A stretch of DNA of 34,503 nt, taken from positions 1 through 34,503 of the forward strand of contig JAFDAW010000004.1 in NCBI GenBank assembly GCA_019313605.1, read 5' to 3'. The number at the start of each line of letters is the position of its first letter. Position 1 is the first letter of the stretch. Below, one piece after another: positions 7,659 to 15,691 of this stretch. Below the pieces are notes generated by a model. That model was given only the letters and a program-made list of their open reading frames with translations, searched no databases and had not been told where the DNA came from. Source of the DNA: Deltaproteobacteria bacterium (GTDB lineage Bacteria > Myxococcota_A > UBA9160 > SMWR01). A program made the translations under genes and the position numbers.

Positions 7659-10483
7659 GCGGTGAGCCTTCATCGCTCACACACATCCTGATCAGAGGTG
7701 CCCGCGAACACAATCTGACCGACCTCGACGTTTGCATTCCGCGGGACAAGCTCGTCGTCATCACGGGTCTTTCCGGCTCCGGGAAATCCTCTCTCACATT
7801 CGACACGATCTACGCCGAGGGGCAGCGCCGGTACGTAGAATCGCTATCCGCCTACGCGCGCCAATTTCTCGAGCAGATGGCGAAGCCCGACGTCGATTCC
7901 ATCGACGGTCTTTCGCCTGCCATCGCAATCGAACAGCGCACCGTCGGCAAGAGCCCCCGATCCACGGTCGGGACGGCGACCGAGATCTACGACTACCTTC
8001 GACTCCTTTACGCGCGAATCGGACAACCCTTCTGCCATCGATGTGGAAACGCGATTTCCAGCCAGACCATCCAGCAGATGACGGACCGCGTGATCGCGTT
8101 GGGGGCCGGAACCAAGCTGCAGATCCTCGCTCCCGTGATTCGGGGGAGAAAGGGTGAGCACCGCAAGGAGCTGCGGGAACTTTCCAAACAGGGATTCGTT
8201 CGGGTTCGCGTCGATGGAGAAATGCGCGAGCTCGCAGATGAGATTTCGATCGCCAAACAATCGAAGCACGATATCGAGGTCGTCGTTGATCGGATCGTCG
8301 CGAAGGACGATGCGCGCAAGCGTATCGCCGAGTCGATCGAGACGGCCGTGCGCATTTCGGGCGGCCTCGTCACCGTCGACGTCGGCCCAGGGCAGCAGGA
8401 GTGGACACTTTCCGAGCACAGTGCGTGCGTCGACTGCGGAATCTCCTACCCGGAAATCGAGCCGCGCTCATTCTCGTTCAACAGTCCGCACGGCGCTTGT
8501 CCGCACTGCAGCGGTCTCGGGACGCACGACGAATTCGAAGCGGCGCTAATCGTGCCCGATGCGTCGCTGTCGATCTCGCGCAAGGCCATCGCGCCCTGGA
8601 GCGGACGCCGCGTCCCGGTCTACTACCGGCGCCTGCTCGAAGCGCTCGCGGAGCATTACAAGATCTCCCTCGAAACACCTTGGTGCGAACTCACCAAGGG
8701 CGTGCGCGACGGAATTCTTCACGGTGCGAAGGAAGAGATCGCCTTTGCGTTCGAGGCGGGCAAGAGCGATCGCGCGATCAAGCACCACTGGGACGGTGTG
8801 CTCGGTGAACTCGGTAGACGCTACGAGCGCGGCGGCGAAGCAGAGCGCAAAGAACTCGCTCGTTACCGCTCGCCCCGCAGCTGCACCGATTGCGGCGGCT
8901 CGCGTCTGCGAATCGAGGCACGAAGTATTCGAGTGAGCGGCGAATCGATCTCGGGGCTGACGAAGCGTTCCGTCGAGGATTTGGCCGAGTTTTTCGAGCG
9001 CCTCGAACTCACGCCCGCGGAGCGCGCAATCGCGCAGAAGATTGTCGTCGAGATTCGAGATCGATTGCGCTTCCTGAGGAATGTCGGCCTCGACTATCTC
9101 ACACTCGATCGCAGCAGCACCACCCTATCGGGTGGCGAAAGTCAGCGCATTCGCCTCGCGACCCAGGTGGGCGCCAGCTTGATGGGGGTTCTCTACATCC
9201 TCGACGAACCCTCGATCGGCCTGCATCCGAGGGACAACCAGAGGTTGCTCGAAATGCTCGCGCGGCTTCGCGATGGCGGTAACAGCGTGCTCGTCGTGGA
9301 ACACGACGAGGCGACGATCCGCGCAGCGGATTTCGTGATCGACATGGGGCCCGGCGCGGGGATTCACGGCGGGCAGATCGTCGCGCTCGGAACGCCCGCC
9401 GAGGTTTCTGCGAGCGATGACTCGATTACCGGGGACTACCTCGCGGGGCGGCGATGCATTGGCGTACCGAAGCGGCGCAGGCCTCCGGGCGAGCAGGCGC
9501 TGATCGTCGAGAATTGTCGGGGCCACAACCTGAAGAACCTCGACGTGAGAATTCCACTGGGCCTTTTTACAGCGGTAACCGGTGTGTCGGGTTCCGGAAA
9601 ATCGACATTGATCAACGACACGCTCTACCGCGCGTTGGCGGCCCGCCTTCACCAGGCCGAAACCCCCGCAGCTCCCTTCGATCGAATTCTGGGTCTCGAT
9701 GCGATCGATAAAGTGGTGAACGTGAGCCAGTCACCGATCGGACGCACGCCGCGCAGCAATCCCGCTACCTACACGGGTGCACTCTCGAGCATCCGCCAGC
9801 TCTTCAGCCAGGTTCCCGAAGCGCGCATTCGCGGTTATGCGCCGGGGCGCTTTTCGTTCAACGTGAAAGGAGGCCGCTGCGAGGCCTGCCAGGGCAACGG
9901 AACCCTGCGCGTGGAGATGCACTTTCTTCCGGACATCTTCGTGACCTGCGAGGAGTGCGCGGGCCGGCGTTACAACCGCGAGACGCTCGAGATCCGCTAC
10001 AAGGGCTACAGCATTGCAGACGTCCTCGAGATGAGCGTCGAGGAAGCGCTCGGTTTCGCAGAGAACGTCCCGTCTCTCCGGCGCCCGCTGCAGACCTTGT
10101 TCGATGTGGGACTCGGTTATCTCCACGTGGGTCAATCGGCGACCACGCTCTCTGGAGGCGAAGCGCAACGCGTCAAACTCGCGAAAGAACTTTCGCGCCG
10201 CGACACCGGACGCACGCTCTACTTGCTCGATGAGCCGACCACGGGCCTGCATTTTGCGGACGTCGAGCAACTGCTGGGCGTTCTCGATCAACTCGTCGAG
10301 AAGGGCAACACGGTGGTGGTCATCGAGCACCACCCGGATGTGATCAAGACGGCCGATTACGTGATCGATCTGGGTCCCGAGGGAGGCGAGGAAGGCGGGA
10401 CGATCGTGGTTTCGGGTACACCGGAGGAAGTTTCCGCGTGCCCGACGAGCCATACGGGAAAAGCACTTCGGGAGGTGTTGTAA
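7655..10483 (+). CDS. uvrA: Excinuclease ABC subunit UvrA
   Basis: UvrA is the damage-recognition ATPase of nucleotide excision repair. The 942-residue length is standard. There are two ABC ATPase modules: Walker A GLSGSGKSS and GVSGSGKST; signature LSGGESQRIRLA and LSGGEAQRVKLA; Walker B LYILDEPSIGLHPRD and LYLLDEPTTGLHFAD. Zinc-finger cysteines occur at CVDCG...CPHCSGLG in the first half and CEACQGNG...CEECAGRRY in the second. The GTG start overlaps the stop of the SurA-like gene. All key motifs are intact. Confidence 0.98.
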   Translation: MSGEPSSLTHILIRGAREHNLTDLDVCIPRDKLVVITGLSGSGKSSLTFDTIYAEGQRRYVESLSAYARQFLEQMAKPDVDSIDGLSPAIAIEQRTVGKSPRSTVGTATEIYDYLRLLYARIGQPFCHRCGNAISSQTIQQMTDRVIALGAGTKLQILAPVIRGRKGEHRKELRELSKQGFVRVRVDGEMRELADEISIAKQSKHDIEVVVDRIVAKDDARKRIAESIETAVRISGGLVTVDVGPGQQEWTLSEHSACVDCGISYPEIEPRSFSFNSPHGACPHCSGLGTHDEFEAALIVPDASLSISRKAIAPWSGRRVPVYYRRLLEALAEHYKISLETPWCELTKGVRDGILHGAKEEIAFAFEAGKSDRAIKHHWDGVLGELGRRYERGGEAERKELARYRSPRSCTDCGGSRLRIEARSIRVSGESISGLTKRSVEDLAEFFERLELTPAERAIAQKIVVEIRDRLRFLRNVGLDYLTLDRSSTTLSGGESQRIRLATQVGASLMGVLYILDEPSIGLHPRDNQRLLEMLARLRDGGNSVLVVEHDEATIRAADFVIDMGPGAGIHGGQIVALGTPAEVSASDDSITGDYLAGRRCIGVPKRRRPPGEQALIVENCRGHNLKNLDVRIPLGLFTAVTGVSGSGKSTLINDTLYRALAARLHQAETPAAPFDRILGLDAIDKVVNVSQSPIGRTPRSNPATYTGALSSIRQLFSQVPEARIRGYAPGRFSFNVKGGRCEACQGNGTLRVEMHFLPDIFVTCEECAGRRYNRETLEIRYKGYSIADVLEMSVEEALGFAENVPSLRRPLQTLFDVGLGYLHVGQSATTLSGGEAQRVKLAKELSRRDTGRTLYLLDEPTTGLHFADVEQLLGVLDQLVEKGNTVVVIEHHPDVIKTADYVIDLGPEGGEEGGTIVVSGTPEEVSACPTSHTGKALREVL

Positions 10484-10559
10484 CTCGTGTGTGCGTGGCA
10501 GCTCGTCTGACCGGGGCTAGAGTCGGGGGCACGGATCATCTAAAGCGGGAGAAGTAGCG

Positions 10560-10982
10560 CTGCTCGAATGGATCTCCATCGCCATTCCAAGTTTGAACGC
10601 GTTGAGCGCGATATTGCTCTTGACCGCGTTTGCGGCGATTCGTCGGGGCGAACGCGAGAAACATCGCAATCTGATGCTGACGAATCTCGGCGTCTCGATC
10701 GTGTTTCTCGTCTGCTACGTGCTTCAGGTCTCTACGGTGGGTCACAAATCGTTCCCCGGAGACGATTGGGTGCGGGTGGTCTTCCTGACGATCCTCACGA
10801 CCCATACGATTCTCGCCGTTTGCCTCGTGCCTCTCGTGCTGCGAACGTTTTTCCTGGCCATTCGGCAGCGCTTCACCGAGCACCGGCGAATCGCCCGGAT
10901 CACCTTCCCAATCTGGCTTTACGTTTCCGTCACGGGTGTCGTGATCTACTGGATGGTGAATCACTTGCGGCCCTACGCGTGA
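10560..10982 (+). CDS. DUF420 membrane protein (CtaM-like, oxidase assembly)
   Basis: About 140 residues with four membrane helices, matching DUF420: an AIRRGEREKHRNLMLTNL loop, GHKSFPG, a THTILA helix and HRRIARITFPIWLYVSVTGVVIYWM at the end. Family members in Firmicutes (CtaM) are needed for heme-copper oxidase maturation. DUF420 genes often sit beside Sco and CtaB genes, as here. I chose a CTG start because the homology appears to extend upstream (LLEWISIAIPSLNAL) and GGGAG lies eight bases before it; a TTG at 10593 is the alternative. It probably assists the heme-copper enzyme encoded from 11798 on, though the Rrf2 gene on the other strand separates them. Confidence 0.85.
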   Translation: MLEWISIAIPSLNALSAILLLTAFAAIRRGEREKHRNLMLTNLGVSIVFLVCYVLQVSTVGHKSFPGDDWVRVVFLTILTTHTILAVCLVPLVLRTFFLAIRQRFTEHRRIARITFPIWLYVSVTGVVIYWMVNHLRPYA

Positions 10983-11001
10983 ATCGACGCGCTGGCTGAA
11001 A

Positions 11002-11445
11002 TCAGCGGAGGTCGGGGAACAACTCGACGCGCTGATCGGCTTTGGCCGCTTCTGCGACTTCGGCGAGATTCGAGTCGTTCGCCCAGTCTCGGAGGTGCTT
11101 GCTGAGTCGGCTCCACGTGCCGTGAAGTGGGCACGGAGTCACTTGATCGCAATTTCCCCAACCGAACGCGCAACGCCCTTCGGCTGGAAACGCGTCGATC
11201 GCGTCCAGGATTTCGATGAAGGGAATCTCGACAGGGGGGCGGGCGAGCGAAAAGCCTCCGCCCTGTCCTTTTCGCGAGACGAGCAGATTGGCGAGTACCA
11301 GGCGCCGCAGGATTTTGGACAGATAGGGGGCTGGAATTCCCGTAGCCTGCCCGAGATCGGTGGCGCGAATCTTTTTCCCCTCGGGGAGAATCGCAAGCGC
11401 CGACATGGCGCGAATCGCATATTCAGCGGTTTGGGAGATGAACAT
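11002..11445 (-). CDS. Rrf2-family Fe-S transcriptional regulator (first copy)
   Basis: A 147-residue winged-helix regulator of the Rrf2 family (IscR, NsrR, RsrR). The N-terminal helix SQTAEYAIRAM, recognition helix region PAPYLSKILRRLV and wing GQGGGFSLARPP are textbook. Three cysteines, Cys92, Cys99 and Cys105, followed by His108, match the cluster-binding loop seen in IscR/NsrR-type sensors. An [Fe-S] cluster that senses NO or oxygen is therefore likely but not proven. The ATG at 11445 is chosen because GAGGAG precedes it by a few bases. It is divergent from the NO-reductase operon and is its obvious candidate repressor. A close paralogue lies at 31486. Confidence 0.93.
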   Translation of the reverse strand: MFISQTAEYAIRAMSALAILPEGKKIRATDLGQATGIPAPYLSKILRRLVLANLLVSRKGQGGGFSLARPPVEIPFIEILDAIDAFPAEGRCAFGWGNCDQVTPCPLHGTWSRLSKHLRDWANDSNLAEVAEAAKADQRVELFPDLR

Positions 11446-11492
11446 GTCGCTCCTCGGCCGGCGCTGTACACGGCGCCGGATCCCTATCCCTA

Positions 11493-11521
11493 CCATTATT
11501 GCACGCCAAAGTCATTAATGG
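11493..11521. repeat. Imperfect inverted repeat upstream of the Rrf2 gene
   Basis: Nine-base arms CCATTATTG and CATTAATGG pair at eight of nine positions with an 11-base AT/GC-mixed spacer. It lies about 50 bases upstream of the Rrf2 start, so it could be an autoregulatory operator. Function is inferred only from position. Confidence 0.35.
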
Positions 11522-11681
11522 ACGTCGAAGTCGCCTGTTCCTGAACCGCCGTACGGCCGCACCTCCGCCAGCGCGCAATTGCCCCGAGTTCGGCGAGCCC
11601 CTACCTTGGTTTCCGATCCTCTTTTCTGGCCCCTCGTTCTGGGTGGCTAGGCCTTGACTGCCCCACCAGAGTTTTCTAAAC

Positions 11682-11711
11682 AGACAAACAGATCTTTAGA
11701 TCCGTTTATCG
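11682..11711. promoter_or_regulatory. Palindromic operator-like site of the NO-reductase operon
   Basis: The core is AGATCT, a two-base spacer, then AGATCC, flanked by A-rich and T-rich arms ending in TTTATCG. The arms pair at 11 of 14 positions. The right half matches the site upstream of nirS (20320-20349) at 12 of 14 positions and the left half at 11 of 14. It ends 86 bases before the operon's start codon. The shared design points to one regulator acting on both transcripts, most simply one of the two Rrf2 proteins. Confidence 0.6.
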
Positions 11712-11797
11712 TTATCCGATATTGCGGGCCGAGGATCTGCTGTGCAGCACACCAACCCGCCTCGAGGATCGAGATGAACGGTGCAAGGGAGTCCGCA

Positions 11798-13219
11798 ATG
11801 CCCAACCGGCGCGTGCACGAATCGCAAAGTCGGTTGGAGCTGCAATGCGCGGGTCAGTGGTTGGGCCTCGCTCTCGGGGTGCTCACACTCGCGGGGCTGT
11901 TTTCGCTCGTCGTCGTCATCGGGCGAATGCCGCCTTTCGATCGCCTGGTCACCGATCCGCTCTTCTTCAAGCGCGGCCTCGTCGTGCACGTCAACCTCGC
12001 TCTGGTTGCGTGGTTCTACTCGTTCGTGGCTGCGTTGTTGTTCTTTCTGCCCGGCCGGTCGGCACCGAGCCGACTCGCCCGACACTCCGTGCACGTCAGC
12101 GCGCTCGGCGTCGCGATGATGTTGCTCGCGGCGGGCATGCCCGGAAGCCAACCCGTTCTCTCCAACTACATCCCGATGATCGATCACTGGTTGTTCGGCG
12201 TCGGGCAGGTCTTTTTTGCGGCGGGTGTCTTGACGAGTTTCATCAGCCGACGGCTTCTCACGGCGCGCACTGCAAGCGGCGGATTCTTCGAGATCCCGGG
12301 TGCCGCACAGATGGGCCTGCGGAGCACAGCAGTCGTGCTGGTACTGGCCGCGCTCACCTTTGCGATCACCTCCGTACGCATCACGCCGGACCTTCCCATC
12401 GACGTCTACTACGAGCTGCTCTTCTGGGGCGGCGGACACGTGCTGCAACTCTGCTGCAGCATCGCGATGATCTCGGTCTGGCTGATCCTGCTCCACTCAT
12501 CGTTGGGTCGCTCCCCGATCAGCGAAAGAGCTGCCGCAATCCTATTCGGTGCGATGGTGGTGCCGTGGCTCGCATCTCCGATCCTCGCAATGCTCGGAAC
12601 CTGGAGCCCGGGCTACCGCGACGGTTTCACCTTCCTGATGCGCTGGGCGATCTTTCCCGTGCTCGGCCTGTTCATGGTTGCGTGCTTTCGATTGCTGCTC
12701 GTGGAGTTTCGCGCCGGGCACATCGGCCTCCGGTCGCTCTCGGATCCGCGAATTTCCGGCTTTCTCGTCAGCGCGCTGCTGACGCTGCTCGGATTCGCGC
12801 TGGGTGCGGGCATTCGCGGCTCTAACACGATGATCCCCGCCCACTACCACGCCTCGATCGGCGGCATCACCGCGGCGTTCATGACCGTCACCTACGTGAT
12901 GTTGCGCGCGTTTGGATTTTCGATTTCAACGCGCCGGCTGCAGCGCGCGGCAGCCTGGCAGCCCGCCGTCTACGGAGTGGGGCAGATGGTCTTTGCGAGC
13001 GGCTTCGCGATCGCGGGGATCTACGGAATGTCGCGGAAGGCCTACGGCGCTGAGCAGGCCGGCCGCGGACTCGGCGAAAGCATCGGACTCGGCGTGATGG
13101 GCGTCGGCGGACTGGTCGCGGTCGGCGGCGGGCTTCTCTTCCTCGGGGTCGTTGCCAGCATCTGGCGGCAGGGATCCGAGAGGCGGATTCAAACACTCAA
13201 ACCGATCACCGAAGCCTGA
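11798..13219 (+). CDS. Heme-copper oxidase subunit I-like protein lacking the helix VII CuB His pair
   Basis: A 473-residue, roughly 12-helix membrane protein of the heme-copper oxidase/NO reductase superfamily. His64 in helix II (LVVHVNLALVAWF) and His351 in helix X (PAHYHAS) should bind the low-spin heme, and His349 the high-spin heme. His214 of helix VI is present (GGGHVLQL), but the two adjacent histidines expected about 49 residues later are absent; that place reads ASPIL. A conventional CuB site is therefore unlikely. It may be a diverged NO reductase, or a heme-only electron-transfer or structural partner of the complete subunit I encoded downstream. The start is set by AAGGGAG before the ATG at 11798. 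It is first in an operon running to 19724. Confidence 0.8.
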   Translation: MPNRRVHESQSRLELQCAGQWLGLALGVLTLAGLFSLVVVIGRMPPFDRLVTDPLFFKRGLVVHVNLALVAWFYSFVAALLFFLPGRSAPSRLARHSVHVSALGVAMMLLAAGMPGSQPVLSNYIPMIDHWLFGVGQVFFAAGVLTSFISRRLLTARTASGGFFEIPGAAQMGLRSTAVVLVLAALTFAITSVRITPDLPIDVYYELLFWGGGHVLQLCCSIAMISVWLILLHSSLGRSPISERAAAILFGAMVVPWLASPILAMLGTWSPGYRDGFTFLMRWAIFPVLGLFMVACFRLLLVEFRAGHIGLRSLSDPRISGFLVSALLTLLGFALGAGIRGSNTMIPAHYHASIGGITAAFMTVTYVMLRAFGFSISTRRLQRAAAWQPAVYGVGQMVFASGFAIAGIYGMSRKAYGAEQAGRGLGESIGLGVMGVGGLVAVGGGLLFLGVVASIWRQGSERRIQTLKPITEA

Positions 13220-13230
13220 AGGAGGTACGG

Positions 13231-13386
13231 ATGAGCTCGAAAGAGCCTGACGGAAAAAAACCGCTGCAGAAGCTGATGGACAACCCCTGGCTGCTGCTGG
13301 TCCTTGGAATCGTGATCCCCACCCTTTCCTACACGGTATGGGGTTGGATCGAATTGTGGCTGGTTCCGCCAGCCGCACTTCCCTGA
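13231..13386 (+). CDS. 51-residue single-helix membrane protein
   Basis: A short frame encoding a charged N-terminus (MSSKEPDGKKPLQKL) and one hydrophobic helix (about residues 20-45, rich in Trp and Leu: NPWLLLVLGIVIPTLSY then WGWIELWLV). A very strong ribosome binding site, AAGGAGG, is six bases before the ATG. It lies 11 bases after the CuB-less subunit and 16 bases before the CuA subunit, so it is co-transcribed. Small one-helix subunits are common in heme-copper complexes (for example CcoQ or subunit IV types); I do not recognise this one as a named family. A structural subunit role is inferred. Confidence 0.75.
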   Translation: MSSKEPDGKKPLQKLMDNPWLLLVLGIVIPTLSYTVWGWIELWLVPPAALP

Positions 13387-13402
13387 GCCGAGTGGAGGAA
13401 CC

Positions 13403-13927
13403 ATGAGTATCTACAACCCGCCCGAAGGATGGCTCCAAGCTCCGAAAGGGCCCGAACGCCTCTGGATCGGTCTCGCGCTCATCTGGTGCATCGTGATGTC
13501 GCTCGCGATGCCGTACTGGCACTTCTACGGCAAACAGAACGCTTCAGGCGAGTCCTACAGGGTTTCCGCCGTCGACTATGGCACCCGTGTCCGACAGTTC
13601 GTCGAAGCAAACACGGTCGGAGAGGCATCCGGCATCCCGATCGTCGAGATCCCGCCGGGCGGCGATGGCTATCTGCTCGCGCGGATGTGGAGCTTCTACC
13701 CGGTCATCAAGATGAAGATGGGGCAGACCTACCGCCTGCACATCTCATCGATGGACCTTCAACACGGCTTCTCGCTCCAGCCGCTGAACATGAACTTTCA
13801 GGTGCTACCGGGCTATGACCACGTGCTGACCATCACACCGACCAGCACGGGTGTCTTCCCGATCATCTGCAACGAATTCTGCGGAATCGGACATCACATG
13901 ATGACCGGCCGCATCATCGTCGAATAG
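13403..13927 (+). CDS. CuA-containing subunit II of a heme-copper NO reductase/oxidase
   Basis: A 174-residue protein with one N-terminal membrane helix (about residues 20-40) and a periplasmic cupredoxin domain. All CuA ligands are present: His121 (LQHGFSL), Cys156, Cys160, His164 and Met167 in the CNEFCGIGHHMM loop, with Glu158 in the usual place. It should accept electrons from a cytochrome c and pass them to the heme of subunit I. It is shorter than aa3-type subunit II, which normally has two membrane helices, and has no fused cytochrome c domain. It is nine bases upstream of the subunit I gene. Confidence 0.93.
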   Translation: MSIYNPPEGWLQAPKGPERLWIGLALIWCIVMSLAMPYWHFYGKQNASGESYRVSAVDYGTRVRQFVEANTVGEASGIPIVEIPPGGDGYLLARMWSFYPVIKMKMGQTYRLHISSMDLQHGFSLQPLNMNFQVLPGYDHVLTITPTSTGVFPIICNEFCGIGHHMMTGRIIVE

Positions 13928-13936
13928 GAGACTCTC

Positions 13937-15658
13937 ATGGCCAGCGCAGTCGAAAGCCTTCCCATCTTGGGAAATCACCCGACCGATCAGGTCCGAGCCT
14001 GCGACACGACGACACTGCCGGTCTGTCTGACAGCCCAGAAGTTCATCAAGCTGCACGCGGTTGCAGCAGTCGTCTTCCTGTTGATCGGCGGAATCGCGGC
14101 GCTGACCCTCGGGCTGACCCGATGGCCCGCCGTGCATCTGCTCGACGCACAGTGGTATTACCGCCTGCTCACGCTCCACGGCCTCAACATGTTGATCTTC
14201 TGGATCCTCAATTTTGAGATTGCCGTGCTCTACTTTGCGTCAACCGTGCTCTTGAATACCCGGCTCGCTTCGAAGAGCGCCGCGTGGGTCGGTCTGGTGA
14301 TGATGACCGTCGGAGCGATCATGGTTGATGCGGCGATCTTCGGAGGCAAAAGCGATGTGCTGATGACCTCCTACGTTCCGCTCAAGGCGAGCCCGTGGTT
14401 CTACCTCGGGATCATCCTCGTCGCCGTCGGCACACTGGTGGGCGTGATCAACTACTTCGCGACGATCTACATCGCGAAGCGAGATCAAACCTACAAGGGT
14501 TCGGTGCCGCTGGTGGTCTTCGGCGCCACCGCCGCCGCAATCATCGCGGTCGTCACGCTGCTTCACGGTGCGGTCGTGATGATCCCGACCCTGCTTTGGT
14601 CAATGGGAATCATCGAAAATATCGATCCAGCGTGGTACCGGATTACCTGGTGGGGGCTCGGCCACATGTCCCAGCAGGTCAACGTCTGCGCGATGGTTTC
14701 GATCTGGTATCTGCTCGGAACGCTGACGGTCGGCTCCAAGCCCCTGAACCAGGCTGTTTGTCGCGGCGCCTTCGTGCTCTACATCCTCTTCATCAACGTC
14801 GCGTCCGCCCATCACCTGCTGGTGGACCCCGGAACCGGATCCGTCTGGAAGATCTGGAATACCTCCTACGCGATGTATCTCGCGGTGCTCGCGTCGATGA
14901 TTCACGGATTCACGGTGCCGGCTTCGATCGAAGTCGCGATGCGCAAGAAGGGCTTCAATCGGGGGCTCTTCGGTTGGCTTGCGAACGCCCCCTGGAGCAA
15001 TCCCGGATTCTCGGGCTTCTTCCTCTCACTCGTGATCTTCGGCTTCGGCGGAGGCATCACGGGCGTCACACTGGGCACGCAACAGATCAACATCATGGCC
15101 CACAACACGCTGCGCATCCCCGGTCACTTCCACGTGACGGTGGTCGGTGGCACGACGTTGGCCTTCATGGCGATCACCTACTACATCGTTCCGCTGATCT
15201 TCCAGAAGGACTTCTACGCAAAGGCACTGTGCCGAATCCAGCCCTATCTGTTTGGAGGTGGGATCACCTTGATGGCGCTCGGCATGTCGTTTGCGGGTTC
15301 CTATGGCGTGCCGCGCCGGCATTGGGACATCGAGTTCACGGGCGGCCTGTTCGCGACCGGATTCGACGCGGGTGCGCACGTGATGCTCGGGATCATGGGA
15401 GTCGGTGCGGTGATCGCGTTCCTCGGCTTGCTCCTCTACTGCCTGCTGGTCGTCGCGGCCGTGTTCTTCGGTCGCCCGGTCGAAGGCAAGCCGATGGAGG
15501 CCTGGAACGAAGAGCCGCGAGGACAGATCGACGCCGAGGAGGTGGACGAGCACAAGACGCCGGGCACCCTGGTAATCGTGTTCGTCTTCCTGACAGCGTT
15601 TGCGGTCTACTACTTCGCGAATTGGATGTGGCTCAGCGATCTCTGGGAGGTTCGCTAG
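13937..15658 (+). CDS. Heme-copper subunit I without catalytic Tyr, predicted eNOR-type nitric oxide reductase
   Basis: A 573-residue protein with at least 12 membrane helices. All metal ligands are visible: His81 (LTLHGLNM) and His399 for the low-spin heme, His397 for the high-spin heme, and His243, His292 and His293 for the active-site metal. Helix VI reads GHMSQQV instead of GHPEVY, so the crosslinked Tyr of oxygen reductases is replaced by Gln247. The Tyr position used by cbb3 enzymes, six before the His pair, is Ile286. Lack of this Tyr is a hallmark of NO reductases. With a CuA partner it fits the eNOR type proposed by Hemp, Gennis and colleagues. Predicted reaction: 2 NO + 2 e- + 2 H+ to N2O + H2O. 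An atypical oxygen reductase cannot be ruled out from sequence. Confidence 0.85.
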   Translation: MASAVESLPILGNHPTDQVRACDTTTLPVCLTAQKFIKLHAVAAVVFLLIGGIAALTLGLTRWPAVHLLDAQWYYRLLTLHGLNMLIFWILNFEIAVLYFASTVLLNTRLASKSAAWVGLVMMTVGAIMVDAAIFGGKSDVLMTSYVPLKASPWFYLGIILVAVGTLVGVINYFATIYIAKRDQTYKGSVPLVVFGATAAAIIAVVTLLHGAVVMIPTLLWSMGIIENIDPAWYRITWWGLGHMSQQVNVCAMVSIWYLLGTLTVGSKPLNQAVCRGAFVLYILFINVASAHHLLVDPGTGSVWKIWNTSYAMYLAVLASMIHGFTVPASIEVAMRKKGFNRGLFGWLANAPWSNPGFSGFFLSLVIFGFGGGITGVTLGTQQINIMAHNTLRIPGHFHVTVVGGTTLAFMAITYYIVPLIFQKDFYAKALCRIQPYLFGGGITLMALGMSFAGSYGVPRRHWDIEFTGGLFATGFDAGAHVMLGIMGVGAVIAFLGLLLYCLLVVAAVFFGRPVEGKPMEAWNEEPRGQIDAEEVDEHKTPGTLVIVFVFLTAFAVYYFANWMWLSDLWEVR

Positions 15659-15691
15659 GCGGCCTCACGGCCCGACGGCCAAAATAAGGAG

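Larger units (their letters stand above)
11446..11797. promoter_or_regulatory. Divergent intergenic control region between Rrf2 and the NO-reductase operon
   Basis: About 350 bases without a supported gene. It holds an inverted repeat close to the regulator (11493-11521) and a palindromic operator-like site near the operon (11682-11711). A possible sigma-70 promoter is TTGACT at 11654-11659 with TAAACA at 11677-11682, 17 bases apart; the -10 match is poor. If correct, the 11682-11711 site would cover the transcription start, as expected for a repressor site. The frame is open through part of this region, but the real start of the downstream gene is at 11798, where AAGGGAG is well placed. Confidence 0.5.

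Noticed and set aside
11654..11797. N-terminal extension of the CuB-less subunit from a TTG at 11654
   Set aside because: The extension is not membrane-like, would place the operator inside the gene, and lacks a ribosome binding site; AAGGGAG before 11798 decides the start.
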